A stretch of DNA of 64,000 bases from TMP-24 sp046348855 (GCA_046348855.1 JAXMDK010000015.1:1-64000); one strand, 5' to 3'. Shown: positions 25,776-35,125, counted from the first letter of the stretch. Program-made: numbers and translations. Notes: generated by a model not told the origin, from the letters alone.

Positions 25776-27221
25776 ATGACGCCTCGAGAGCTTGACGATT
25801 GGCAGTATCGCCTTTCGGCTCAAACACAACCCGGCGCGATTCCGGTCGGCAGGTTCTGGCTTGCGCTCGGCCGGGGTTTGACGGCATTTCCGCTTATTGA
25901 CGCCGCGGGAACAGCGGCGGGGCTGCTTCTGGGCTTTCCGATCGACCTTGCCGGCCGGCGCATGATCGACGGGCCCTGGCAGGCGCCCGCCAGGCTGGGC
26001 GCAGATCTGGACGGATTCGTCCACGATGTCCTGTGGGCGCTGGGCGGTCGATTCCTGCTGATCCTCGATTGTGGCGGCCAGACCCGCATCTATCCCGACT
26101 GCTCGGCCCAGGTTCCCTGCGTCTGGGACGCCGAGGCCGGGCTGGTCGGTTCGACCGCCCATGCGCTTTTCGACGATGCGACCTACGAGGCGCGCCTCGA
26201 CCGGCGGCTTTTGGCCGATCTCGGCGTCGAGGGCGAGGGCTGGCTGCCTGGCGGCTTGACCGCGCACCGGGGATTGATGCGGCTTTTGCCCGGCCACCTG
26301 CTCGACCTGGCCGACCTCACCACGCGCCGATTCTGGCCGCTGGCGCCGATTCCCCAGGCCACCGACACCGACGCCGTGGTCGCCGAAACCGTGTCACTGG
26401 TGCAGGCCCAGCTTCAGGCGGTGATCGACAGCCCGAAGCGCCTTGGCCTCGCGCTGACCGCCGGCCACGAAACCCGGCTGCTCCTGGCCTGCGCCCGCCC
26501 CTTCGCCGGCCGGTTCGACACGATCACCGTCGTCGGCCAGGACCGCCATACCATCGACACCTCGATCGCCCGCCGTATCGGCCGCGACATGGGGTTGAAC
26601 CATGTCGAACTGCCCCGCCGCGATTCCACCCGCGCCCAGTACGACCTGTTCGTGCGCCGGGGCGGGCACTGCAACGCCGATGGCAATTCCCACTTCCACC
26701 CCAGCGTCTGGCCCATCGCCGCTACCCACACGTTCCTCGGCGGGCTCGGCGGCGAAGTCGGGCGCGCCTTCCTCTGGCGTCCCGCCGATGGCCCCGCCAC
26801 CGCGATGAGCGTCGATACCCTGACCAACCGCTTCGGCCTGCCGAAGATCCCGGTCGTGACCGAAGCCCTGACGCGCTGGTACGAGGCGCTGCCGCCGGTC
26901 GATACCTACGGCATTCTTGACCTGGCCTATCTCGAGAACCGCATGGGTCCCTGGTATGCGGTCCAGTTCTGCAGCGACCCGACGCTGGTGCGGATGGCGC
27001 CCCTGTTCACCTATCGCGGCGTCGAGCTGATGCTGTCGCTGCCCCCGGACTGGAAGCGCGAAAGCCGGCTCGGCCACGAGATCATCCGTCGCCACTGGCC
27101 TGAGTTGCTGAACTATCCGTTCAATTCTCTGGGACGCTGGCGCGACACGCTTGTCAAACTGCAAAAAGTCGCGCGCAATCCGCGCATCGTTCTGAAGAAG
27201 CTGCGCAAGCTCAGGACCTGA
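25776..27221 (+). CDS. Asparagine synthetase-like ATP-pyrophosphatase protein
   Basis: 481 residues. Residues ~1-190 resemble the Ntn-hydrolase half of asparagine synthetases (GRFLLILDCGGQTRIYPDCS, HRGLMRLLPGHLLDLADLTT), but the catalytic Cys2 is absent: the protein starts Met-Thr-Pro. The PPi-loop region around residues 223-240 reads LGLALTAGHETRLLLACARP, so the canonical SGGxDS is replaced by TAGHET. Both changes argue against true asparagine synthesis. Similar degenerate members occur in polysaccharide and natural-product loci and may amidate or ligate carboxylates such as uronic acids (inference). RBS GAGGGA lies 9 bp upstream. The next gene starts 31 bp after its stop. Confidence 0.7.
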   Translation: MTPRELDDWQYRLSAQTQPGAIPVGRFWLALGRGLTAFPLIDAAGTAAGLLLGFPIDLAGRRMIDGPWQAPARLGADLDGFVHDVLWALGGRFLLILDCGGQTRIYPDCSAQVPCVWDAEAGLVGSTAHALFDDATYEARLDRRLLADLGVEGEGWLPGGLTAHRGLMRLLPGHLLDLADLTTRRFWPLAPIPQATDTDAVVAETVSLVQAQLQAVIDSPKRLGLALTAGHETRLLLACARPFAGRFDTITVVGQDRHTIDTSIARRIGRDMGLNHVELPRRDSTRAQYDLFVRRGGHCNADGNSHFHPSVWPIAATHTFLGGLGGEVGRAFLWRPADGPATAMSVDTLTNRFGLPKIPVVTEALTRWYEALPPVDTYGILDLAYLENRMGPWYAVQFCSDPTLVRMAPLFTYRGVELMLSLPPDWKRESRLGHEIIRRHWPELLNYPFNSLGRWRDTLVKLQKVARNPRIVLKKLRKLRT

Positions 27222-27252
27222 ACCAAGGTCCCGCCGCGCCAGGAAGGCACTG

Positions 27253-29292
27253 ATGATCCGTTTCAACCGGCGCGACCTGCTCAAGACCGTCGGGGCGGGC
27301 GCCCTGACCGCCCGCTTTGGCCGGCCCTCCGCCGCCCTGGCCGCCGCGCCGGGCGGCGTCGCCTATGGCTGGAACCCCGGCCTGTCCGCCCCGACGGACG
27401 CCTCCTGCTATGTCTCGCCCGATGGCAACGACGGCGCCGCCGGCAAGGTCGACAGCCCCTTGCGGACCATCCAGGCCGGCGTCGACCGGTTGGTCGCCCA
27501 GGGCGCCGGCAGCCTGGCGATCCGCGGCGGCATCTACCGTGAGGCGGTCAACCTGCGCAACCTGACCGGCGCGCGCGACCAGCCGATCCTCATCCATCGC
27601 TATGGCAGCGAACCCGTGACGATCAGCGCCGCCGAAGTCCTGACCGGCTGGCAGCCCTGCACCGCCCAGGACGAAGCCGCGCTGGGCGTGGCGCTGAAGG
27701 GCGTCTATGTGGTGCGCCTGCCCAGCGACCAGTTGGCCCACGGCGCGCCCCTGTCGCTCAACGTTCACGAGGCCGGCGAATGGCTGAGCGTCGCCACCGC
27801 CCGCGCCGACATGGACCGTCTTGACAGTCCTTCCGACGACCGGCGCTTCTTTTCCGCACCATCGCTCGCCCTGTCGCCCGACGGCATGGTCCAGGGCTTT
27901 GTCGACCCCCGGCTGCGCGGCCTGACGCCGGCGCAGATGCAGGGTGTGCGGCTTCTGTTCCATCATGCACCGAACATCGTCACCAACGATCCCATTGCCG
28001 CCTTCGATGCATCGACCGGCACTGTCCGCCTTGTCGATCAGGGCCAAAAGGTCCAGCGCGAGAACAACCGCCCGGTCCTGCGCTATGCGCTGCAGAACAT
28101 CTCGACCGGGCTGACCCAGGGTCGCTGGCTGGTGCGCACCGAGGGCGAGGGCAAGACGGTTGCGCTCTACCTCTACCCGCGCGATCCCGCCAATCTGCAG
28201 GGCGGCGTCGAAGTCAGCCTGCGCGGCTACTGCCTTGACCTTGGCAGCGCCTCGTTCGTCACGCTGGCCGGCATCGACTTCATCCGCGCCGCCGGCGATC
28301 GGTTGCGCACCGGCGTCGCCATCAGCCACCCCGGCGGCGGCCCGGCCGAAACCCATGCCCACGACATCACCCTCATGCATTGCCGGGTGGCCGAGACCTT
28401 TTCGTCGGCGGCGCGCGGCGAAGGCGCCATGTTCATCCGCGGCGTGACCAACCTGACCATGCGCAACTTCACCATGGAAAGCGTCCGCGGATCGTTCGGG
28501 GTGGCGTTGCACGATTGCGTCGGCGCGGACCTGCGCAACCTGTATCTGGCCGGCATTTCCCAGTCGGCCGGCCGCTTCTTCGGCGCCCGCCAGATGATCT
28601 TTGCCTTTTCGCTGATCGAGAATTGCGGCTGGGAGGCGCACGCCAACAAGTTCAACTTCTACCAGGGCTCCGACCAGATCCTGGTCTACGGCATCCGCAC
28701 TCGCAACACCGGCGGCTACGTCACCTATCAGAAGGCCAGCCGTATCAATTTCGCCTTCTGCGAATTCGACGCCTCGGCCAGCAACCCCGACAATCGGGCG
28801 CTGGCCTCGCAGAACCGGCCGGCCGGCAATCCTGGTGGCGGGCCGGACAAGAGCGGCGACCCGTTCCCCGGTGGCACCTTCTGGTACTGGAACCTGCTTC
28901 TGGCGCCGCAGCCGCATCCCGGCGATCCGCCCAAGGCGCTGACGCTCGGCCCCGGCGGCACCTCGCAGCGCCATGCCTACCACAATTGCGTCCTGTATGG
29001 CGGCGGTTTCGCCGACATCTACCAGGAGGGCGCCAATCCCGCGCTCGAAGAGCGGTCGCACAACCTTTATACCGGACTGGCCTTCTGGCAGTCGCCGCGT
29101 TTCAACTGGCGACTGGGCGACCACGAGGCGCAGATCGCCCCCGGCCAGGCTCCGCGCGCCACCGGGCGCGATATGCGTGACGTGATCGCCGCCGTGGCGC
29201 CGATGTTTCCCGCCTTCACCGACTGGGACCGCGACATCGACTTTCGCCCGGTGAACTGGGCAGCACCGCCGGTCGGCTGCTCGGTCTACTGA
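27253..29292 (+). CDS. Tat-exported right-handed beta-helix protein (polysaccharide lyase/epimerase-like)
   Basis: 679 residues. The N-terminus has a twin-arginine signal (NRRDLLKTVGAGALTA) with a cleavage region near ALAAAPGG. Then follows CYVSPDGNDGAAGKVDSPLR and TIQAGVDRL, the typical opening of DUF1565-type parallel beta-helix proteins. Rungs continue through GVTNLTMRNFTMESVRGSFG to about residue 560, and no repeat tail follows. It would fold before export to the periplasm. RBS AGGAAGG is 6 bp upstream. Co-oriented with the asparagine-synthetase-like gene. Likely binds or cleaves a polysaccharide; the exact activity cannot be read. Confidence 0.8.
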   Translation: MIRFNRRDLLKTVGAGALTARFGRPSAALAAAPGGVAYGWNPGLSAPTDASCYVSPDGNDGAAGKVDSPLRTIQAGVDRLVAQGAGSLAIRGGIYREAVNLRNLTGARDQPILIHRYGSEPVTISAAEVLTGWQPCTAQDEAALGVALKGVYVVRLPSDQLAHGAPLSLNVHEAGEWLSVATARADMDRLDSPSDDRRFFSAPSLALSPDGMVQGFVDPRLRGLTPAQMQGVRLLFHHAPNIVTNDPIAAFDASTGTVRLVDQGQKVQRENNRPVLRYALQNISTGLTQGRWLVRTEGEGKTVALYLYPRDPANLQGGVEVSLRGYCLDLGSASFVTLAGIDFIRAAGDRLRTGVAISHPGGGPAETHAHDITLMHCRVAETFSSAARGEGAMFIRGVTNLTMRNFTMESVRGSFGVALHDCVGADLRNLYLAGISQSAGRFFGARQMIFAFSLIENCGWEAHANKFNFYQGSDQILVYGIRTRNTGGYVTYQKASRINFAFCEFDASASNPDNRALASQNRPAGNPGGGPDKSGDPFPGGTFWYWNLLLAPQPHPGDPPKALTLGPGGTSQRHAYHNCVLYGGGFADIYQEGANPALEERSHNLYTGLAFWQSPRFNWRLGDHEAQIAPGQAPRATGRDMRDVIAAVAPMFPAFTDWDRDIDFRPVNWAAPPVGCSVY

Positions 29293-29295
29293 CCC

Positions 29296-30690
29296 TTACT
29301 CTCCCGGCGCGGGGGCGGTGCCGAAGCCGTTGCCCGCGCCCAGTGCCACGTTCAGCGTCACGAAGCTTTGCGCCTGGCGGAACCGCGCCTCCGCCAGTGT
29401 CTGTTCGGCCTGCGACACTTCGGTATCGGCGTCGATCACGTCGCCCAGCGTGGCGTTGCCGGCCTTGAACACCTGTTCGGTCAGGTCGCGCGACTGGCGG
29501 AACAGGTCGACCGCGCGCGTCGCCGCATCCAGCGAGGCGGTCACCGACTGATAGTCGATCAGCGCGTTTTCCACGTCCTGGATCGCGCCGGTCACCGTCT
29601 GGGTCCAGCTGATGTAGGCCGCCCGTGCCGCCGAGCTTTGCGCCTCGACCGCCGCCTGGTTCAGCCGCGGAAAGGCCAGCTGCGGCCCCAGCACATATTG
29701 CGCTGCGCTGCCGCCGTGATGCAGATGGCTCAGGCTGATGGTCCCGGTCAGCGACAGCGACGGAATTTGCGCCGCCTTCTCGGCATCGACATTGGCCAGA
29801 GCCTCGTAATAGCGCTGTTCGGCCACGCCGATATCCGGGCGGTTGCGCAACAGGTCGGCGGGGATCCCCATTGCCGGCGACAGTCGCGGCCGCGGCTGGG
29901 CGGCAGGCCCCAGGTCGATGCCGAGCTGGCCGGGAACCGAACCGGCCAGCACCGCGATCTCGTTCTTCCGCGCCTCGATCAGCGCCCGCGCGCCGGGCAG
30001 CTGCGCCTCGATCTCGGCGACCCGCGCCTCGGACCGGGTGATGTCGACCCGCGTCGCCGAACTGGCGCTTTCCAGGGTCCGGGTGATATCGCGCATCTGG
30101 GTGCGGTAGGCCAGCTCGTTCAGGTTCTGTTGCAGCAAAGCCTGGCGGAAGCGCAGGTCCAGATAGGCGCCGGCGATCTTCGACAGGACCAGAAGCTGCG
30201 CCGCGTCGCGTTCAGCCTTGGCCGCCATCAGCCTGGCCTCGGCCGACCGCGCTTCGGCCCGCCGCCCGCCCCAGGGGTCCAGAAGCCAGCTGAGGCTCGC
30301 CGATCCGCCATAAAGACTGGCCGAGTTGGCGCTGCCCGTATCCTCGACCGAGGCCGAGACGCTGGACGAATGGTTGAAAAGCCCCGGCACCGCCCGCACT
30401 TCCGCCGCGGCTCCGGCGATCCGTTCGCGGGCCAGCGCGATCGACAGGTTGTCGCTCAGGGCCTGCGCCACCAGCTTGTTCAGGACCGGATCGTGCAGCC
30501 CCTGCCACCAGGCGTCGTTGCGCATCAGGACCGGCTTGGCCGCAGCCCCGCGCCGCCAGCCGGCGGCAAAGGCAAAGCGCGGCGGATCGAACGGGTTGTC
30601 GGTGGCGCAGGCGGCCAGCACGGCGGCGGACAGGCCCGCCCACACCATGCCCCGCAGGCAGCGGGCAGCGATGCCGGCTTCTCGACCCAT
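29296..30690 (-). CDS. TolC/NodT-family outer membrane efflux lipoprotein
   Basis: 464 residues. A lipobox is visible in SAAVLAACATDNPFDPPRF, with lipidation likely at Cys28. Two OEP repeats follow, with long helical stretches such as LVAQALSDNLSIALARERIA and the beta-strand segment LSWLLDPWGGRRAEARSAEA. NodT-type proteins form the trimeric outer-membrane duct. With the HlyD-like and ABC genes upstream on the same strand it completes a type I secretion system, although a 732-bp spacer separates them. The RBS GGAGAT is 6 bp before the ATG. Confidence 0.9.
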   Translation of the reverse strand: MGREAGIAARCLRGMVWAGLSAAVLAACATDNPFDPPRFAFAAGWRRGAAAKPVLMRNDAWWQGLHDPVLNKLVAQALSDNLSIALARERIAGAAAEVRAVPGLFNHSSSVSASVEDTGSANSASLYGGSASLSWLLDPWGGRRAEARSAEARLMAAKAERDAAQLLVLSKIAGAYLDLRFRQALLQQNLNELAYRTQMRDITRTLESASSATRVDITRSEARVAEIEAQLPGARALIEARKNEIAVLAGSVPGQLGIDLGPAAQPRPRLSPAMGIPADLLRNRPDIGVAEQRYYEALANVDAEKAAQIPSLSLTGTISLSHLHHGGSAAQYVLGPQLAFPRLNQAAVEAQSSAARAAYISWTQTVTGAIQDVENALIDYQSVTASLDAATRAVDLFRQSRDLTEQVFKAGNATLGDVIDADTEVSQAEQTLAEARFRQAQSFVTLNVALGAGNGFGTAPAPGE

Positions 30691-31422
30691 GTCCGATCTC
30701 CATGCCTCGTATGCCCCGCCTTGGCGGCGGTGGCCTGCCCCTCGCAGGGCTTGTCAGGCGCGAGTCTGACCGTTCCGCCCGGTCGCGGCAAGGATGTTGC
30801 CGGCCGACCGCCGAAAATCCCCGGCCTTGTGCCCGCGTTGCCGCACCCCATCGGGGTCCGGCGCGAGCCGCGCTTGGGGTGACGGCGCGGTTTTTCGGCC
30901 CCCGGTCGCAGGTCCGGTCCCGCTGTTGGCCGACGGAACCCGCTGCTGCGCTGGCCGTTTTTGCAGCCATGCACCAGCGGCCGCGTCCGAAGGCCGGTAT
31001 GGGATAGCTGGCACGCCGGGGCACTGGCGATGACCTGCCGGAACCGCCGGGAGCCTGCCCCCGTCGCTGGTCATTCACAGCGGCGGATCGGCGGCAAACG
31101 ACCCGCGCCAAGTCACCGGTCGGGCAGCGTTGCCCGCCAGCGCGAAGCTCTGCCCTGCTGCTACGACCGCTGCCCCGTTCGCCCGGGCTTCGCCCGCAGC
31201 GCAGCACTGTCCCCGGCGGATTGTGTCGGCGGATCAGGGTCGGGTAGCCCGCCCGATCGCCGACTGGGTGTCGCTCCCCGCCGGCGTCACGCTCCGTCTC
31301 GGGGTTTCGACCGCTTCCGCCGGTCAGCCTTGCTGCTCGCGCCAGGCCACCCGCGGCCCTGCCCCCAACGGAAGCTGGCCCGCCCGGACCGGGATCAACC
31401 CTCCCGCCTCAATCCGTGCGCC
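30691..31422. other. Long spacer between the HlyD-like and TolC-like genes
   Basis: 732 bp without a supported gene; reading frames here are uninterrupted only because of high GC. It includes a block (30850-30907, minus strand) that shares sequence with the spacer at 34824-34906. It probably carries the promoter and leader of the TolC-like gene. Confidence 0.55.
30850..30907 (-). promoter_or_regulatory. Shared leader-like element, copy B, upstream of the TolC-like gene
   Basis: On the minus strand it contains GACCGGGGGCC, then GCGCGGCTC joined directly to GCGCCGGACCCCGAT. The same blocks occur in the same order on the plus strand at 34853-34906, with 9 extra bases between the last two. GGCGC/GCGCC arms can pair. 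About 160 bp before the TolC-like start. Function unknown. Confidence 0.4.
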
Positions 31423-32748
31423 TCAATCGTCGCGCCAGGCGTTGCTCAGGTGGTCGGTCAGCGGCTTCAGCAGATAGGCCAGCGCCGAACGCTCTCCGGT
31501 TTGCAGATAGGCGTCGACCGGCATGCCCGGCACCAGTGCGAGGTCGCTCACCTTCGCCATGTCGGCCGGCGGCACCGTGACCGCCGCCTTGTAGAACCGC
31601 TGGCCGGTCACCGGATCGACGATCGCATCGGCCGACACGTCGGCGACCGAGCCGTAGAGGTCGGGCGTGGTCGACCGCGGCAGCGCCGACAGGACCAGTC
31701 GCACCTTCTGGCCCGGGCGCACCTGGTCGATCGACTTGGGATCGATGCGCACCTCGAAGTCGAGCCCCGCCGCCGTTGGCACCAGTTCCAGCGCCGTGGC
31801 GCCGGGCGGGAACACGCCGCCGACCGTCGTGGTCTGCAACTGGTTGACGATCCCGTCGACCGGGGCGCGGATTTCGGTCCGCTTCAGTTGCGCCTCGCAG
31901 TTGATGATTTCGAGCGTCTGCTGCTCGATGGTGTTCTGCGCCTCGCGCAGTTCGGTCACCACCGCCTCCATGAAGCTGCGGTCGGCCTGCGTCACCTCGA
32001 TCTCGGCATCGCGGATCGCGGTCTGGGCACGGGCCTGGTCGGCCAGGAGCGACGACAGCCGCCCGTAAAGCTCGGCCTTGGCGCGTTCCAGGTCGCTTTG
32101 CTGGCTTTGCCGGGCCAGGCCCTTGCTGACCAGCGTCACGACATCGGCGAGATCCTTTTCGGTCAGCCCGATCTGGGCGCGCACCGCGTCGATCTGGCCC
32201 TTGGTGCCGGCGATCTGCTGGTCGAGTGCCGCCTTGGTCTCGGTCAGCTTGTCGCGCCGGCCGCGGTTCACTTCGGCGCGCGCGGCGAAGATCTGGCGCT
32301 GGCCTTCCTCTTCGGCGGCGGTGTCGGGCAGGGCGAAGGGCAGCGGACGATAGGCGAAGACCGGCGCCGGCAGCCCAGCCTGTTCGGCCCTTAGCCGCGC
32401 CGCCCGCGCCAGCGCCTCGGCCAGCCGCGACTGCGCGATCCCCAGGTTGACCTGGGCCAGCGTCGGATCAAGCTCGATCAGCACCTGGCCGGCGCGGACC
32501 CGGTCGCCGTCGGCCACGTCGATCTTGCGGATCTCGCCGCCGTCGAGCGTCTGGACGAGCTTCGGCTTGCCATGAACCACTGCCTGCCCATGGGCGATGA
32601 CCGCGCCGGAGATCAGGGCGAACTTCGCCCACAGCACCAGCAGCGCCAGCAGGGCCGTCAGCCCCAGCCCCCCGGCGATCGCCGGCGAGCGGAAGTCGTC
32701 GCGCAGGCCGCGCGACGCCGGAATTAGTTCCGGGGAGGTCAGGCTCAT
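31423..32748 (-). CDS. HlyD-family type I secretion periplasmic adaptor
   Basis: 441 residues from the ATG at 32748, which lies 1 bp after the ABC gene stop. One membrane helix (residues about 22-45, AIAGGLGLTALLALLVLWAK). The lipoyl-like half-motif is GGEIRKIDVADGDRVRAGQV, followed by a long coiled-coil hairpin (about 90-260), the second lipoyl half RAPVDGIVNQLQTTTVGG, and the beta-barrel domain (VRPGQKVRLVLSALPR). The C-terminus GMPVDAYLQTGERSALAYLL is the HlyD/PrtE form. It bridges the inner-membrane ABC exporter and the outer-membrane duct. Confidence 0.95.
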   Translation of the reverse strand: MSLTSPELIPASRGLRDDFRSPAIAGGLGLTALLALLVLWAKFALISGAVIAHGQAVVHGKPKLVQTLDGGEIRKIDVADGDRVRAGQVLIELDPTLAQVNLGIAQSRLAEALARAARLRAEQAGLPAPVFAYRPLPFALPDTAAEEEGQRQIFAARAEVNRGRRDKLTETKAALDQQIAGTKGQIDAVRAQIGLTEKDLADVVTLVSKGLARQSQQSDLERAKAELYGRLSSLLADQARAQTAIRDAEIEVTQADRSFMEAVVTELREAQNTIEQQTLEIINCEAQLKRTEIRAPVDGIVNQLQTTTVGGVFPPGATALELVPTAAGLDFEVRIDPKSIDQVRPGQKVRLVLSALPRSTTPDLYGSVADVSADAIVDPVTGQRFYKAAVTVPPADMAKVSDLALVPGMPVDAYLQTGERSALAYLLKPLTDHLSNAWRDD

Positions 32749-32749
32749 C

Positions 32750-34687
32750 TCAGGCCCTCCACCGCGAAAAGACCGGATGGCGGCTGCGCAGCAGGCTGCG
32801 CGGGGCCAGCCGGTCGATAACCACCGCGCCATCGGCCTTCTGCGGCGACGACGGGTTTTCAGGGACCATCCCGGCATCGGCCTCGGCGGTCGCCGTCACC
32901 TGGCGATTGGGCTCGGCGGCGGGCAGGCCCAGCACGTCCTCCTTCGGCCCGAATGCGACCAGTGCGCCCGCCTGCAGCACCATCACCTTGTTGACCGCCG
33001 CCAGCGCGCTGGGCCGGTGGGCCATCACCACCACCGTCGCCCCCGAGGCGCGCAGCCCGAGGATCGCGTTGGTCAGCGCCGCGTCACCCTCGGCGTCGAG
33101 ATTGGCGTTCGGTTCGTCCAGGACCACGATCGACGGCGCGCCGTACAATGCCCGCGCCAGGCCCAGCCGCTGGATCTGGCCGCCGGACAAGGGCGTGTCG
33201 TGGCCGCCGACCAGGGTCGCATAGCCGTCGGGCAGCGCCAGGATCATGTCATGGACCCCCGCCTGCCGCGCCGCCTCGATGATGTCGTCGCTTTTCGCCG
33301 TCGGGTCGAAGCGGGCGATATTTTCGCGCACCGTGCCGTGCAGAAGGTCGACATGCTGCGGCAGATAGCCGATCGACCGGCCCAGCCGCTCGGGATGCCA
33401 CTGGTCGCGGGTGGCGCCGTCCAGGCGGATTTCGCCGGAATCGGCCCGCCAGGCACCGACCAGCAGCCGCGCCAGCGTCGACTTGCCCGACGCGCTGTTG
33501 CCGATTACCCCGAGCCCGTCGCCGGGTTCCAGCGCGAAGCTGATCCGGTTGAGGATCGGGCCGCGCGGGCCGTCCTGGCGCGAACCAGCATATTTCGTCA
33601 GGTCCGCCACCTCGATCCGGCCGGTGGGGGCCGGCAGGTCGACCGCCGCCTGTCCGGCGCGGCGCGCCTCGCCGGCGAAGAATCCGTCAAGTCGCTTGTG
33701 CGCCTCGAAGGCGCGACCGATGGTGCGCCAGTGGCCGATCACCGAATCGAGCGGCGCCAGCGCCCGCCCGGAAATGATCGTGGCGGCGACGATCATGCCG
33801 CCCGAGATTTCGCCGCGCAGCACCAGCCAAGCGCCGATGGTCAGCGTCGCCGATTGCAGGAACATGCGGAACGCGCGCGAGGTCGCCGCCAGCGCCTCGG
33901 ACGCGCCGGCGCCCTTCTGCGCGCCGGCCAGCGTCGCCAGGTGCAGGGCGCGCCAGCGTTGGGTCAGCGCCCGCTCCATCCCCATCGGCAGCAGGGTTGC
34001 CGCCAGGCTCTGGCTGCGGTCGGCAAAGCGCCTTTCGGCCCCGTCCAGCGCCGCCGCCTGGCCCAGCGCCGGTTTCGACAGCGCCCGGTTGATCGCCGCC
34101 AGCACCATGACCATCAGCGCGCCGCCGATGGTCAGCCAGCACAGCCAGGGATGCACGAGGTAAAGGACCAGCAGGTAGAAGGGCATCCACGGCAGGTCGA
34201 AGAGCCCGTGGATCGCCGGGCTGGCCAAGAAGCTGCGCACCGTTTCCAGTTCCCGCAGGGGCTGGCTGTCGTTGCGCGACGGATCCAGCCCCTCGCGCAG
34301 CCAGGCGCGGAAGGCGGTTTCGCCGACCAGCTGATCAAGTCGCGCCGCGGTGCGTGACAGGATGCGGCTGCGCAGGAAATCGTAGTAGGCTAGGAACAGG
34401 TAGAGCAGCGTCACCACCAGAAACAGCCCGACCAGCGTCGGAAGCGAGCCGCTGGCCAGCACCCGGTCGTAGACCTGCAGCATGTAGACCGAGCCGGTCA
34501 GCATCAGCACGTTGACCAGGGCCGAGAACAGCCCCGCCAGGATCAGTGCCGGCCGCACCGCGCGCCGCGCCGCCTGATAGCCATCCACCCCGGCGGAACT
34601 GCCGGCAATCACGGTCTCGCTCACCTTCGGGCCTGCCTCATACAGGGTAATTCTGGCGCGCGGTAACCGCGCGATGTTTTCCGCCAT
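32750..34687 (-). CDS. Type I secretion system permease/ATPase (PrtD-like)
   Basis: 645 residues from the ATG at 34687; the longer frame upstream is not coding-like. The membrane domain occupies residues about 40-320 (ALILAGLFSALVNVLMLTGS and others). The nucleotide-binding domain has Walker A GNSASGKSTL, signature LSGGQIQRLGLARAL and Walker B IVVLDEPNANLD. No peptidase C39 domain, so it belongs to the PrtD/AprD class that exports proteins with an uncleaved C-terminal signal. A ~35-residue hydrophilic extension at the C-terminus is unusual. The nearby beta-helix protein is the best cargo candidate. Confidence 0.94.
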   Translation of the reverse strand: MAENIARLPRARITLYEAGPKVSETVIAGSSAGVDGYQAARRAVRPALILAGLFSALVNVLMLTGSVYMLQVYDRVLASGSLPTLVGLFLVVTLLYLFLAYYDFLRSRILSRTAARLDQLVGETAFRAWLREGLDPSRNDSQPLRELETVRSFLASPAIHGLFDLPWMPFYLLVLYLVHPWLCWLTIGGALMVMVLAAINRALSKPALGQAAALDGAERRFADRSQSLAATLLPMGMERALTQRWRALHLATLAGAQKGAGASEALAATSRAFRMFLQSATLTIGAWLVLRGEISGGMIVAATIISGRALAPLDSVIGHWRTIGRAFEAHKRLDGFFAGEARRAGQAAVDLPAPTGRIEVADLTKYAGSRQDGPRGPILNRISFALEPGDGLGVIGNSASGKSTLARLLVGAWRADSGEIRLDGATRDQWHPERLGRSIGYLPQHVDLLHGTVRENIARFDPTAKSDDIIEAARQAGVHDMILALPDGYATLVGGHDTPLSGGQIQRLGLARALYGAPSIVVLDEPNANLDAEGDAALTNAILGLRASGATVVVMAHRPSALAAVNKVMVLQAGALVAFGPKEDVLGLPAAEPNRQVTATAEADAGMVPENPSSPQKADGAVVIDRLAPRSLLRSRHPVFSRWRA

Positions 34688-34823
34688 CCTAACCGCCGAT
34701 CTGTTGCCAGCTGCGGTCTTTCTTGGCAGGTCCGCGCTGAATTCCGCGTTAATGTGGCAAATTGTCGACACATAGAAGCGGCGCGACATGGGGGGGCGAG
34801 TGGGCAGGCATACAATCGCCGAA

Positions 34824-34906
34824 GCCCCGGATGGCTTGGCGGCAACCCGCCGACCGGGGCCGGAATCCGCCCGGCGCGGCTCTTTCCGGTTGCGCCGGAC
34901 CCCGAT
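34824..34906 (+). promoter_or_regulatory. Structured leader-like element, copy A
   Basis: Nested hairpin: outer stem GCCCCGG/CCGGGGC (34824-34830 with 34854-34860), a 5-base bulge ATGGC, inner stem TTGGCGG/CCGCCGA with loop CAAC. A second hairpin CCGGCGC/GCGCCGG (34871-34877 with 34892-34898) follows. Sequence blocks recur at 30850-30907. The CGGCAACCC segment recalls parts of S-box riboswitches, but the rest of that consensus was not found. Unknown function. Confidence 0.4.
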
Positions 34907-35107
34907 TCGTTCCCGTGGTGCGCCACGTTCCTGTTCAGCCTCCGCGCGAATCCGTTCGCGGCAGGGCCAGGCGGCCAGAAGATGCGCGAATTGGAAACAG
35001 TCCGTTCGGTGAACGGTGGGTTCCGGCAAGGCATCCAAGGGCGCGCCGCCCGTTTGGCGAACAGTCTGTGCAAATCCGCATTATCGTCGCTTCGGCGGAA
35101 ACAGAGA

Positions 35108-35123
35108 TGGCAACGGGCCTGCA
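35108..35123 (+). promoter_or_regulatory. Candidate sigma-54 (RpoN) promoter for the VPLPA-CTERM gene
   Basis: TGGCAACGGGCCTGCA: the GG and GC elements have the exact -24/-12 spacing and match the consensus TGGCACG-N4-TTGCA at most conserved bases. It lies about 117 bp before the start codon. PEP-CTERM genes in other bacteria are often under RpoN with PrsK/PrsR (family knowledge); no such regulator is in this window. Confidence 0.4.
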
Positions 35124-35125
35124 AG

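Noticed and set aside
30691..31422. A hidden gene in the TolC upstream spacer
   Set aside because: Frames on both strands lack coding-like composition, ribosome sites and recognisable motifs.
34813..34860. S-box (SAM-I or SAM-IV) riboswitch
   Set aside because: Only the AGCCCCGG and CGGCAACCC portions resemble it; the enclosing P1 stem and downstream conserved bases were not found, and the flanking genes are not in methionine metabolism.
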